From: Mongoliitalea daihaiensis
GTDB lineage: Bacteria > Bacteroidota > Bacteroidia > Cytophagales > Cyclobacteriaceae
NCBI RefSeq assembly: GCF_021596945.1
Contig: NZ_CP063779.1
Span: forward strand, 2,020,001-2,084,000
Length of the DNA: 64,000 nt
Direction: 5' to 3'
Shown in pieces: positions 17,700 to 26,504 of this stretch (position 1 is the stretch's first letter; every line of letters begins with the position of its first letter). The notes under the pieces are model-generated. The model made no database searches. It was not told the origin of the DNA and saw only the letters and a list, made by a program, of their open reading frames with translations. The translations under genes were made by a program, and so were the position numbers.

Positions 17700-18910
17700 G
17701 AACCATCTGTTTTTACTTTCAAGTACATCAACCATTTCGGGTAAAACCCTATCGTTTTTTTGATATCGGTGAAGATCATTACTACTGGGATGATTACCTC
17801 AATAAGTCTGTCATCCGAAAAGTAGCCCAAAAATGCTACTTGCCGATGAATGCCTTATTGCTAGAAATGATTCAACAATTCCCTGGCAAGTTTAAAGTTG
17901 CCTTTTCTATCTCGGGGGTTTGTTTGGATCAATTTGAAGCCTATGCACCGGATGTACTGGATAGTTTCCGACGCTTGGTAGCCACTGGACAAGTGGAATT
18001 GTTGGCAGAAACAGATGCTCACGCCCTTTGTTCCTTGAAAAGTAAAGCGGAATTCAAGAGAATGGTCGAAAACCATACAGAGAAAATCAAGCGCTTGTTC
18101 AACGGATACGAAACAAAGGTCTTCCGAAATACTGAATTGGTGTATTCAGACAAAATCGGTGCTATGGTAGCGGATATGGGCTTCAAGGGAATGTTGACCG
18201 AAGGGGCCAAGCACGTATTAGGCTGGAAGTCTCCTAACTTTGTATATCACAATTCTACGAATCCTGACTTGAAAATTTTATTAAAAAACTTCTTGTTAAG
18301 TGATGATATAGCCTTTAGATTCAGTGATAAATCTTGGTCCGAACACCCATTGACCATTGAGAAGTTTGTCAACTGGATGAATGCTGTACCGCAAGAACAT
18401 CAAGTAGTCAATTTATTTATGGACTATGAGACCTTTGGTGAGCATCAGTGGGCAGAGACCGGAATTTTTGAATTTATGCGTTTACTGCCAGGAGCGATCT
18501 TAGCACATACCAATTTCACATTTTCTACCCCATCAGAGGTATTGGCTGGGGCGAAAGCTATAGCACCTATTCAAGTTCCGATTCCGATTTCCTGGGCAGA
18601 TGAAGAGCGGGATTTGACCGCTTGGTTGGGGAATGATCTACAAAATGAAGCATTTACCAAGTTGTATGAAGTAGAAAAGCGGATGGCTGAAATCGAAGAT
18701 GAAGAATTGCAGCGGGATTGGAATTACCTGCAAACATCGGATCATTTCTATTATATGAGTACGAAGTTTTTCTCTGATGGTGCAGTGCACGCTTACTTTA
18801 GCCCTTATGACACTCCTTACGATGCATTCATCAATTACATGAATGTGCTAAGTGATTTTATCTTGCGGGTGAAACGCTATGAGGATGCCAAAGTAGCTAC
18901 AGAAGCATAA
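17696..18910 (+). CDS. glycoside hydrolase family 57 (alpha-amylase/glucanotransferase type)
   Basis: A 404-residue GH57 enzyme acting on alpha-1,4 glucans. Family motifs are visible: FQVHQPFR at residue 8, the nucleophile Glu in FRNTELVYSD, and the acid/base Asp in MDYETFGEH. I chose ATG 17696, which overlaps the stop of the glycosyltransferase gene, over an in-frame ATG 60 bases upstream inside that gene. It ends the glucan operon and is followed by a terminator. Whether it is an amylase or a 4-alpha-glucanotransferase is open. Confidence 0.9.
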   Translation: MRTICFYFQVHQPFRVKPYRFFDIGEDHYYWDDYLNKSVIRKVAQKCYLPMNALLLEMIQQFPGKFKVAFSISGVCLDQFEAYAPDVLDSFRRLVATGQVELLAETDAHALCSLKSKAEFKRMVENHTEKIKRLFNGYETKVFRNTELVYSDKIGAMVADMGFKGMLTEGAKHVLGWKSPNFVYHNSTNPDLKILLKNFLLSDDIAFRFSDKSWSEHPLTIEKFVNWMNAVPQEHQVVNLFMDYETFGEHQWAETGIFEFMRLLPGAILAHTNFTFSTPSEVLAGAKAIAPIQVPIPISWADEERDLTAWLGNDLQNEAFTKLYEVEKRMAEIEDEELQRDWNYLQTSDHFYYMSTKFFSDGAVHAYFSPYDTPYDAFINYMNVLSDFILRVKRYEDAKVATEA

Positions 18911-18933
18911 CTATATCCATTAAATTAATTAAT

Positions 18934-18971
18934 CGCCAAGGGTTCTTTCAGTAGTTTTCCTTGGCGTTTTT
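18934..18971 (+). terminator. terminator of the glucan operon
   Basis: Stem CGCCAAGG / CCTTGGCG with a 17-base loop, followed by five T residues, 23 bases after the GH57 stop. Confidence 0.85.
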
Positions 18972-18994
18972 GTTGAATACTTACCGATGCTATC

Positions 18995-19504
18995 ATGAAA
19001 AAACTATTCTTGAGTACCTTGATTGTTGCCATTATTGCCGGTTGCCAACCTTCTCACGACCATCATCACCATCAGGAAGAAGAGGAATCGTTCATTGTCC
19101 GTTACGACAGACCGGATGCTTCAATCTTGAGAGGTGTGTTTATTCCGGAGGGAAAATCTTACTTCTATACCTCGGGATTGGTAGCTCCCGTGAAGAATCC
19201 TGATGCTATAGCAGGTACTTATGAGCGCTATGGCAATACCTACGAGCAAAGTATTGGCATCTTGGAGCGGATCAAAGAAACCATAGGAGAGGCGGGTTTC
19301 GGAATGGAAGATGTTTTTTTTCTACGGGTGTATTTGGTGCCTGACAAAGATGGAGTGGTTCACTGGGACGATTGGTTCCGCGCCTACGGAGAGTACTTCA
19401 ATAATGAAGAAAATCCCAACAAAGTAGCCCGCTCCACGATAGCCGTACATGCGTTAGCAAATCCCGATTTATTGATTGAGATAGAGGCGGTGGCGGCTAA
19501 GTGA
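18995..19504 (+). CDS. RidA/YjgF-family lipoprotein
   Basis: A 169-residue protein with a lipoprotein signal ending AIIAGC (Cys17), then a His-rich segment (HDHHHHQ, residues 21-27) and a run of Glu, then a RidA-like domain. RidA proteins usually are cytosolic and deaminate reactive enamines; an exported, lipid-anchored version with a possible metal-binding His tract is unusual. The family end (ARSTIAVHALANPDLLIEIEAVA) is clear, and Arg before STIAV matches the conserved substrate-binding Arg. Repeats begin shortly after the stop. Confidence 0.87.
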   Translation: MKKLFLSTLIVAIIAGCQPSHDHHHHQEEEESFIVRYDRPDASILRGVFIPEGKSYFYTSGLVAPVKNPDAIAGTYERYGNTYEQSIGILERIKETIGEAGFGMEDVFFLRVYLVPDKDGVVHWDDWFRAYGEYFNNEENPNKVARSTIAVHALANPDLLIEIEAVAAK

Positions 19505-19549
19505 GTCTCTCACTGATAAAACAGATTGGGCAGATTTATTTGAGATTTC

Positions 19550-20104
19550 ACGCCACGCCCGCAACGGATAGGCGCTACGCTCGCAAAGCTTTGATGATAC
19601 TGTTTATGGGAGCATATTTTGTACCGATAGTCTCTCGCAGATATAGGAGATTGGGCAGATTAACCACAGATTTTTTTAAATAAATACCTTTCTTCATTAG
19701 TGGCTAGTTTTGGCGGCTTTGCGCCTTTGCGAGCCTATTATTTCTTTTGTGCCTTCGTGACTTTGTGGCGATAGTTTCTCGCAGATAAAGGAGATTGGGC
19801 AGATTAACCACAGTCTTTTAAAAAAAAATATCTTTCTTCATTTGCGTCTTGTTTTGGCGTCTTTGCGCCTTTGCGAGCCCATTGTTTCTTTTGTGCCTTC
19901 GTGACTTTGTGGCGATGGTCTCTCGCAGATATAGGAGATTGGGCAGATTTGGCACAGATGAATTTTAGAATAGCCTTGCTAATTAGCGGCTTACTTTTGC
20001 GGCTTTGCGCCTTGGCGAGCCTATTATTTCTTTTGTGCCTTCGTGTCTTTGTGGCGATGGTCTCTCGCAGATACAGGGGATTAGGCAGATTTGGTACAGA
20101 ATGT
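19550..20104. repeat. array of four units of a roughly 143-bp dispersed repeat
   Basis: Starts with an edge sequence ACGCCACGCCCGCAACGG and contains units beginning TCTCTCGCAGAT (or a close variant) at 19631, 19775, 19919 and 20061, spaced 142-144 bases. Each unit has two parts: CTCGCAGATATAGGAGATTG...CACAG, and CTTTGCGCCTTTGCGAGCC followed by TTTGTGCCTTCGTGTCTTTG. The array stops one base before the hepT stop codon. Open frames through it reflect repeat composition. Confidence 0.9.
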
Positions 20105-20105
20105 T

Positions 20106-20444
20106 TTATGAAGGAATAGATTTCAATTTCTCTCTTAACTCAGGGATATCCACAGTAATTATTTGCCAGATTATTTTCTCATCAACACCAAAATATTCAT
20201 GGACTAAAAAATTTCTAAGACCAATAATTTCCGGCCATTTAATATGGGATGTTTTGGTTCGAAAATCATTGGAAAGATGGTTGGCAGCTTCACCTATAAT
20301 TTCAAGTTGTTTTATGGAAGCATATTTTATTATTGATTTTTTAATAAAGATGTTGAAATCAACATCCTGAGTATAACTTTCAATTTCTTCAATTGCTTCC
20401 AAGATGTGGGCAATTCTTTGGGAGTCACCGATCTTACCTTTCAT
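20106..20444 (-). CDS. hepT: HepT-like HEPN ribonuclease toxin (DUF86)
   Basis: A 112-residue all-helical HEPN-domain protein. The catalytic R-x4-H-x-Y motif reads RNFLVHEY (about residue 77), and GEAANHLS is typical of the family. HepT toxins cleave or are neutralised through AMPylation by their partner MntA. The start overlaps the mntA end by 11 bases, so the two are translationally coupled. The pair sits between two copies of a repeat array, pointing to insertion or rearrangement there. Confidence 0.88.
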   Translation of the reverse strand: MKGKIGDSQRIAHILEAIEEIESYTQDVDFNIFIKKSIIKYASIKQLEIIGEAANHLSNDFRTKTSHIKWPEIIGLRNFLVHEYFGVDEKIIWQIITVDIPELREKLKSIPS

Positions 20445-20730
20445 AGATTAATTTCTTGTCTTGCTCAATAAAAGGTTGAAGATGTTTAGAGATGGCATTA
20501 CTTGTAAGCAAGTCAACAGGTTTTTTAAGGATTTCTTCTAGATCATTTTTAAGGGTAATGATACCTAAACCGATGTGTTGTTCATAGTTTAACTCCAATA
20601 AAATATCAACATCACTGACCATATCAGCATCACCTCTCGCATATGAACCAAAAATGTACGCTCTATCCACAGGTGAGTAGCTGTCAAATAGCTTTTTGAT
20701 TCGGGTTATCTTTTCTTTTGAAATATCCAT
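20434..20730 (-). CDS. mntA: MntA-like minimal nucleotidyltransferase antitoxin
   Basis: A protein of about 98 residues with the nucleotidyltransferase motif GS-x10-DxD (GSYARGDADMVSDVD), the core of MntA antitoxins, which AMPylate HepT. I chose the ATG at 20730 (MDISKEKITRIKK), which matches the usual family start; an upstream in-frame ATG at 20772 would add 14 hydrophobic residues. It is first of the two-gene module with hepT. Confidence 0.88.
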   Translation of the reverse strand: MDISKEKITRIKKLFDSYSPVDRAYIFGSYARGDADMVSDVDILLELNYEQHIGLGIITLKNDLEEILKKPVDLLTSNAISKHLQPFIEQDKKLIYER

Positions 20731-20818
20731 ACAGGAAAGGTTATCAGTCAAATATAGCGCAATTCCTAACATGAATCAATAAATGTAAATAGTTTCGAGG
20801 ATGGGGTAAAATGGTATA

Positions 20819-21548
20819 ACGCCACGCTCACAACGGCTTGGCGCTACGCTCGCAAAGCTTTGATGATGCTGATTATAGGAGCATATTTTGTACCGATGGT
20901 CTCTCGCAGATAGAGGAGATTGGGCAGATTAACCACAGATTTTTTAAACAAATACCTTGCTTCATTAGCGGCTTGTTTTGGCGGCTTTGCGCCTTTGCGA
21001 GCCCATTGTTTCTTTTGTGCCTTCGTGTCTTTGTGGCGATGGTCTCTCGCAGATATAGGAGATTGGGCAGATTAACCATAGATTTTTTAAACAAATACCT
21101 TGCTTCATTAGCGGCTTGTTTTGGCGGCTTTGCGCCTTTGCGAGCCTATCATTTCTTTTGTGCCTTCGTGTCTTTGTGGCGATGGTCTCTCGCAGATATA
21201 GGAGATTGGACAGATTTGGCACAGATGAATTTTAGAATAGCCTTGCTAATTAGCGGCTTACTTTTGCGGCTTTGCGCCTTTGCGAGCCTATTATTTCTTT
21301 TGCGCCTTCGTGTCTTTGTGGCGATGTCTCTCGCAGATATAGGAGATTGGGCAGATTTGGCACAGATGAATTTTAGAATAGCCTTGCTAATTAGCGGCTT
21401 ACTTTTGCGGCTTTGCGAGCCTATCATTTCTTTTGTGCCTTCGTGACTTTGTGGCGATGTCTCTCGCAGATACAGGAGATTAGGCAGATTTGGCACAGAT
21501 GAATTTAAAAATAGCCTTGTCAATTAGCGTCTTACTTTTGCGGCTTGG
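20819..21548. repeat. second array, five units of the roughly 143-bp repeat
   Basis: It begins with the same edge sequence as the first array (ACGCCACGCTCACAACGG versus ACGCCACGCCCGCAACGG at 19550), and the first 125 bases or so match closely. Units begin TCTCTCGCAG at 20900, 21043, 21186, 21327 and 21460, spaced 143, 143, 141 and 133 bases; the fourth unit is short by about 10 bases. Long open frames occur in several frames (one of 202 codons), but they merely repeat with the array. Confidence 0.9.
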
Positions 21549-21561
21549 CGACTTTGCGAGA

Positions 21562-22242
21562 CTATAATAAACCCTCACCGCTCTCAGCTTCGTCCAAGGC
21601 TTGGTGGAGGAAGTTGTGGAAGGGCTGGAGGAGTTGGAAGTGTGTAAGGGCAATGTCTAGAAATTTACCCGATTCTATGTCTTTGTCAGTGATCGAGTGA
21701 GAGATAATGAAGCTTTTAAACTTCAATAGCTCAATATAGGGATGCTCAGCATCGAAGCCTTTTGGACTTGTTTTGAGTTGCTCCCCTTCCATGCCGTTGA
21801 AATGTTTTTTGATGGAGGTATTTTCTAAAATCTCCACTAATTGAGCTCCATTATAGTCGATTTCTTGTCTGATTTTTTTCAGTATATCTGATGGAGGCAT
21901 CCAAATTCCTCCGGCCAAGAAACTCGCTCCCGGCTGTATATGCAGGTAATAACCTGGTCCCATGGACTTTTTGCCACCTCTAGCAAAGTAAGTTGCCAAA
22001 TTGGTTTTGTAAGGGTCTTTGTTAGCAGAAAAGCGGATGTCTCTGTTTTGTCTGAAGACACAATCCTTTGGCTGCAAGGTGGTAAGTTCCGGCTCCCAAG
22101 CAGTAATTCCCTTCAATAAATACTCCACGTCTTTCAAAAATGCCTTGCGGATGTTTTGATACCAATCTCTATTGGCATCCATCCAATCTTTATGGTTGTT
22201 GTTGGCAAGGGTTTGGAGGAAGGGGAGGTATTCGTTTTTCAT
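21562..22242 (-). CDS. DUF2461 family protein
   Basis: A 226-residue protein matching DUF2461 (TIGR02453), a cytosolic family of unknown function. The start, YLPFLQTLANNNHKDWMDANRD, is the family's signature opening, followed by FRQNRDIRFSANKDPYKTN and GPGYYLHIQPGASFLAGGIW. No signal peptide. It lies 43 bases downstream of murF on the same strand and may share its transcript. Its 3' end abuts the repeat array. Confidence 0.9.
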   Translation of the reverse strand: MKNEYLPFLQTLANNNHKDWMDANRDWYQNIRKAFLKDVEYLLKGITAWEPELTTLQPKDCVFRQNRDIRFSANKDPYKTNLATYFARGGKKSMGPGYYLHIQPGASFLAGGIWMPPSDILKKIRQEIDYNGAQLVEILENTSIKKHFNGMEGEQLKTSPKGFDAEHPYIELLKFKSFIISHSITDKDIESGKFLDIALTHFQLLQPFHNFLHQALDEAESGEGLL

Positions 22243-22285
22243 CGGAGCAATTTTGTAAATAACAGTTTTCTTATGGGCTTTGTTG

Positions 22286-23587
22286 TCAAATAAAATCCAC
22301 CAAGCCCTCCAATTTCATCCCCCGACTACCTTTGATTAGGATATGATGGTCCTCAAGCTTGGAGTCTTGAAGCCAATTGCGGAAAGAAAATGGGTCCGGG
22401 AAATACAACGATCGGAAAGGGGCTTTGGCAAGGGCTGCTTGGATATGCTTTCCAGTAAAGCAGATCTTATCGAAGTTGTATTTGCTGACCAACTCACCCA
22501 ATTTGGCATGTTCTGTTTCGGTAGCTTCGCCCAACTCATACATATCCCCCAAAATGATCATTTTGTAGGGTTTTCCGCTCATCTTTCCAAAGGTATCTAT
22601 GGCTACTTCCATGCTCGATGGATTGGCATTGTAAGCATCCAAAATGATGAGGTTGCTGCGTTTTTCCACTAATTGTGAACGCATATTGGAAGGAGTGTAG
22701 GATACTACTGTCTGTACGGCTTTTTCCATAGGTACCCCAAAGTATTTGCTTATGGTGAGTGCGGCTGCGATATTTCCAAAATTGTATGCACCTATCAGCG
22801 AACTTTCAAAAATTTCCTCCGTTCCTTCTACCTGAAATTTCACAAAAGGGTCCGCACTGACAAAACTCACTTCACAAAAATCCCCTTTGGCTGGATACAA
22901 AACAGGATGTTCGAAGCGTTTAGCCATATTGGATAGGATGGGATCTTGGGAGTTGATAAATACCGTGCCCTTGTTGACCCGTAGATGTTGAAATAATTCA
23001 GTTTTGGTTTTCAGAACTCCCTCTGGTCCGCCCATGCCTTCTAGATGCGCTTTGCCAATATTGGTAATAAAGCCATGCGTTGGTTCTGCGATGTCACATA
23101 ATTCTTGAATGTCGCCTTGCTTGTTGGCTCCCATTTCGATAATAGCGATTTCAGTGCCTTTTAATGGAATAGCTAGTAAGGACAAAGGAACACCGATATG
23201 GTTGTTGAAATTTCCTGTGGTGGCAGCTGTTTTGAGAGATTGTTTCAATACAGCATAAAGCAATTCTTTGGAGGTGGTTTTTCCATTGCTTCCGGTCAGG
23301 GCTATCACAGGAAAGTTGAAATGTTTCCGATGGTGGTTTGCCAATAGCTGAAGAGCTTTCAAGGCATCTTCTACCAAGAAATAGCGGGTATCTCCGGCAG
23401 GCACTACGCTCGCATCGTCTACCACCACCGCTTTTGCCCCGATCTCCAAAGCCTTGGAAGCAAAGCTATTGGCGTCAAAGTTGGGGCCTTTTAAGGCGAA
23501 GAATAAATTCCCTGCTTCTATTTTGCGGGTATCTGTGGAGACTCCTGAGCAGCTCAGGTAGCATTCGTAGATGGCTTGGATATTCAT
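22286..23587 (-). CDS. murF: UDP-N-acetylmuramoyl-tripeptide--D-alanyl-D-alanine ligase
   Basis: A 433-residue Mur ligase that adds D-Ala-D-Ala to the peptidoglycan precursor in the cytosol. SGVSTDTRKIEAGNLFFALKG is the N-domain motif, TGSNGKTTSKELL the ATP-binding loop (about residue 98), and ILDAYNANPSSMEVA the MurF-type C-domain motif. It is a stand-alone gene here rather than part of the mur/dcw cluster, as is common in Bacteroidota. It is divergent from the T9SS client gene. Confidence 0.95.
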   Translation of the reverse strand: MNIQAIYECYLSCSGVSTDTRKIEAGNLFFALKGPNFDANSFASKALEIGAKAVVVDDASVVPAGDTRYFLVEDALKALQLLANHHRKHFNFPVIALTGSNGKTTSKELLYAVLKQSLKTAATTGNFNNHIGVPLSLLAIPLKGTEIAIIEMGANKQGDIQELCDIAEPTHGFITNIGKAHLEGMGGPEGVLKTKTELFQHLRVNKGTVFINSQDPILSNMAKRFEHPVLYPAKGDFCEVSFVSADPFVKFQVEGTEEIFESSLIGAYNFGNIAAALTISKYFGVPMEKAVQTVVSYTPSNMRSQLVEKRSNLIILDAYNANPSSMEVAIDTFGKMSGKPYKMIILGDMYELGEATETEHAKLGELVSKYNFDKICFTGKHIQAALAKAPFRSLYFPDPFSFRNWLQDSKLEDHHILIKGSRGMKLEGLVDFI

Positions 23588-23671
23588 GAGTATGGTATTG
23601 AGTTTTCAAAATTAGGGCTTTGAAGCTATCTATTGTGAATTTCTATCGTTTAATTTGTTATGTGTGATTGA

Positions 23672-25789
23672 ATGTTCATGAAACAATTCCCTTGTTACCT
23701 TTTTATCCTCTTATCCTTTCAGCTTTCCGGACAGCAGGTGTTTGAGTATGCCAACACTTTTTCGGTCACAGCCCAAGGGAAAACTTTGACCCTTCCATTC
23801 GCAGGAGGGATCAATGCTGCCCAATTTCAAACCTTGGACATGGATGGAGACGGGGTGGAGGAGTTGGTGGCATGGGATATCAATGCCCGCAGGATTGTGG
23901 TATCCAAAATAACTGAGGAAGGGTTTGCGCCTGCACCTGAATTAGCCTATGCTTTTCCGGAGGATGTCAATGGGTTTTTGGTCTTGGCAGATTTTGATGA
24001 GGATGGGCGCAAGGATTTGTTTACCAGTAGTCCTTTTGGAATTCGGGTGTATCGGAATACTACTCCATCTGGCTCGAATCGATCCCAGTGGACCTTGGCT
24101 CAGAATTTTCTCCGCTTGGACAATGGCTCCAATTTGCAGGCCAACAACTTAGATATTCCGTTGATCATGGATTTGGATAGAGATGGAGACTTGGATATAG
24201 CAACGTTCAATTTTGCCTCGGGAGATTTCTTGGAATTGTATATCAATACTTCTGTGGAGCGGAAAGGGACCCCGGATGTGGATGGATTTGCTTTTCCTCA
24301 ATTTCGCTGGGGAGGGTTTGAATTTTGCGATTGTGGGGAATTCAGTTTCGGTGTGACCTGCAATGGACTCCCAATTGGCAGTGTGCCCGAGTCAAACAAT
24401 CAAGCAAGAATCCAACATGCGGGTGGGCATTCCTTGCTCTATGCAGACTTTGACGGAGATGGGGTGGCTGACCTTTTGTTGGGAAGGGATGAATGCAGCA
24501 GATTGTATTACTTGCCAAACAAAGGCACTACTCTCAATCCGGTTTTTGATACTTTTTCTACTGAAATGCCCATCTACGGAGAGCTGGCTGAGTTTCCTGT
24601 ATTTCATACCGCTTTTCTATGGAAGGATGAATTGATTATCAGCAGCAATAGTTCGGAGTTTGCAGGTGCATTTCGTTCGGATTACAGTAAAAATGTATTT
24701 GCCATTGCCCCATTTACCAATTCCAAATCGCCGTTTTTACAGGATGAGATGATTGACTTGGGTGAAAATTCACGACCTTTTTTCAAAGGATTTCAAAGTG
24801 ATGGGGAGTTGATAGTGACAGGTAATCGGGTATTTGATGGGGGAGTTCGGGGCCATGCGCAACGATGGTCTGTGAAGGATGAGAAATGGACTCTGCTGGA
24901 GGATGATTACCTGCAATTGAGTAGATTAAAGCTTTCGGACATACAGTATCAGGAGTTTTTGACCAGTGCAGGCAGGCAGACCTATTGGTTGTCGGGATAC
25001 GATACAGTAGATAGAGTGGTCAGGAGAAGAGTTTGGATGGGAGACAGTCCAGATTTTGAGCAAATGCAGGAAGTAACGTTTCCCGAGACAGGTATCCGAC
25101 CTTTGGATCACCTAGACGTATTCAGCTGGGAAGGCAAAGATTATGTATTGCTGGCACGGCAGACGGGGGAATTGGTGTTGTTTGAAGCAAATTTGAGTAA
25201 CAATCCTCAAGTGCGATTAGAAGAGCGTTCATTTTTAGGTTTCAATGACAGTCCTGCCGCACGAAATTTGACCGTGCATGTAGTGCAGGGTTCAAAACTG
25301 GATATGTATGCAGTCGATCAGCGGGGGATTATACAGTTTATTCCCGATTTCATGAACCAATCCGAGCGACAAGCTATAGAAATCCGCTTACCAACTGGGC
25401 AACAGGTGAGTACTCGACTGGGTAGAAATACCTGGATGAGCAGTATGGGTAAGACTTTTGGAGGAGGGAGTGATCTGGTTTTGGGTACTACTGCTGGTGG
25501 ATTGGAATGGTTGCGAATGATAGCAGGAGGAGGTAGTGCAGTGGAGGGGTTACAGGTGCGCGTATTTCCCAATCCAAGTGAAGGACTGGTCACGATTGTG
25601 AGTTCTGAAGCAGGAGAATTTACCGTATACAACAGTCTTGGACAATTGATCCGTACCAATGCTTCCATTCCCGCCAATTCTCCACTTTTAGTAGATCTTC
25701 AGCATCTCGCACCTGGGATTTATTTCGTGCGGGTTCGGGCCAGTTCGGGAAGCTGGGTAACGAAGAAGCTGATAGTCTCTCGCAGATAA
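23672..25789 (+). CDS. FG-GAP/VCBS repeat protein with T9SS type A sorting domain
   Basis: A 705-residue secreted protein. A signal peptide (about residues 1-21, ending LSGQQ) is followed by several Ca-binding propeller-type repeats: DMDGDGVEELV, DFDEDGRKDLF, DLDRDGDLDIA and DFDGDGVADLL. The C-terminal 75 residues (VFPNPSEGLVTI to KKLIV) are a T9SS type A sorting domain that directs it through the type IX machinery to the surface. The last residues, SRR, and the TAA stop are encoded by the intergenic repeat (CTCTCGCAGATAAAG), so the original end has been overwritten. A second ATG at codon 3 is an alternative start. Confidence 0.9.
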   Translation: MFMKQFPCYLFILLSFQLSGQQVFEYANTFSVTAQGKTLTLPFAGGINAAQFQTLDMDGDGVEELVAWDINARRIVVSKITEEGFAPAPELAYAFPEDVNGFLVLADFDEDGRKDLFTSSPFGIRVYRNTTPSGSNRSQWTLAQNFLRLDNGSNLQANNLDIPLIMDLDRDGDLDIATFNFASGDFLELYINTSVERKGTPDVDGFAFPQFRWGGFEFCDCGEFSFGVTCNGLPIGSVPESNNQARIQHAGGHSLLYADFDGDGVADLLLGRDECSRLYYLPNKGTTLNPVFDTFSTEMPIYGELAEFPVFHTAFLWKDELIISSNSSEFAGAFRSDYSKNVFAIAPFTNSKSPFLQDEMIDLGENSRPFFKGFQSDGELIVTGNRVFDGGVRGHAQRWSVKDEKWTLLEDDYLQLSRLKLSDIQYQEFLTSAGRQTYWLSGYDTVDRVVRRRVWMGDSPDFEQMQEVTFPETGIRPLDHLDVFSWEGKDYVLLARQTGELVLFEANLSNNPQVRLEERSFLGFNDSPAARNLTVHVVQGSKLDMYAVDQRGIIQFIPDFMNQSERQAIEIRLPTGQQVSTRLGRNTWMSSMGKTFGGGSDLVLGTTAGGLEWLRMIAGGGSAVEGLQVRVFPNPSEGLVTIVSSEAGEFTVYNSLGQLIRTNASIPANSPLLVDLQHLAPGIYFVRVRASSGSWVTKKLIVSRR

Positions 25790-26212
25790 AGGGGATTTAA
25801 CAGATTGAGGACAGATATGATTTTTATCTTGACGATAGTAGAAGCTTATTATATCCACTGCAGTTTTCCCGCCCTGCATCCCGGCCCCTCGCTAAATTAG
25901 TCTCCTAGACTAATTTTTTACGCTCGGTCCTCTCACAGATAAAGAGGATTAAACGGATTTAACACAGATAAAAATTATTTCTTTGGCGCACTAAAATCGC
26001 GCCTTTGCGCCTTTGCGTGAAACCCTTTTCTTTGTGCCTTAGCACCTTTGTGGCAAAAGTCTCTCGCAGATAAAGCGGATTGAACAGATTTAACACAGAT
26101 ATAATTGATTTCTTTAGCGCCCTTTGAATTGCGCCTTTGCGTGAAACCCTTTTCTTTGTGCCTTAGCGTCTTTGTGGCAAAAGTCTCTCGCAGATACAAG
26201 AGATAGATGAGG
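25770..26212. repeat. degenerate units of the CTCGCAGATAAAG/CTTTGCGCC repeat family
   Basis: Units with CTCTCGCAGATAAAG(N)GGATT occur at about 25774, 26060 and 26182, with a CTCACAGATAAAGAGG variant at 25932; between them lie GCGCCTTTGCGCCTTTGCGTG and TTTGTGCCTTAGC blocks. This is the same family as at 19.5-21.5 kb but a different subtype (TGAAACCC instead of GAGCCTATT). It overlaps the 3' end of the T9SS client gene. Confidence 0.85.
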
Positions 26213-26433
26213 TTTCACATAGATGTAATTTATGTCAACAACTCCTTTGAAAATAGTGCCATTGTACCTTCCCTAACCTTTTCCAAATCAAGTTAAAGCT
26301 TTAATTAGAATTAAACTCTTCTTTAAGTGGTTTTAGTAAGTTTTTGAAATATAAATATTCGATTATAAAACTAATTTTTATTAATAAATAATTAAAATAG
26401 AATTTTTTTCAAGTAAATACTTGCATATTTATT

Positions 26434-26453
26434 TATTTTTTTTTTTTTTTTTG
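26434..26453 (+). promoter_or_regulatory. T17 homopolymer at the position of a -7 promoter element
   Basis: TA followed by 17 consecutive T residues and a G, about 50 bases upstream of the small-peptide gene. The paralogous peptide gene at 34916 has TATTTTTG at the equivalent place, a perfect TAnnTTTG element. The long T-tract could therefore be an expanded, slippage-prone promoter. The region 26213-26504 is otherwise very AT-rich with no gene; an inverted repeat CTACA-GAA-TGTAG lies at 26460-26472. Confidence 0.4.
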
Positions 26454-26504
26454 AATCAACTACAGAATGTAGGAGTTTAAGTTATAACCACTAAAATTCA
26501 ACTT

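Noticed and set aside
20838-21446. 202-codon ORF and similar long frames on the opposite strand (20873-21523) in the repeat array
   Set aside because: They run through several 143-base units and merely repeat the repeat's composition; there is no start signal, family or conserved product.
19550-21548. Possible CRISPR array because of regularly spaced repeats
   Set aside because: Units are about 143 bases and similar over most of their length, with no 25-40 base repeat/unique spacer alternation and no cas gene.
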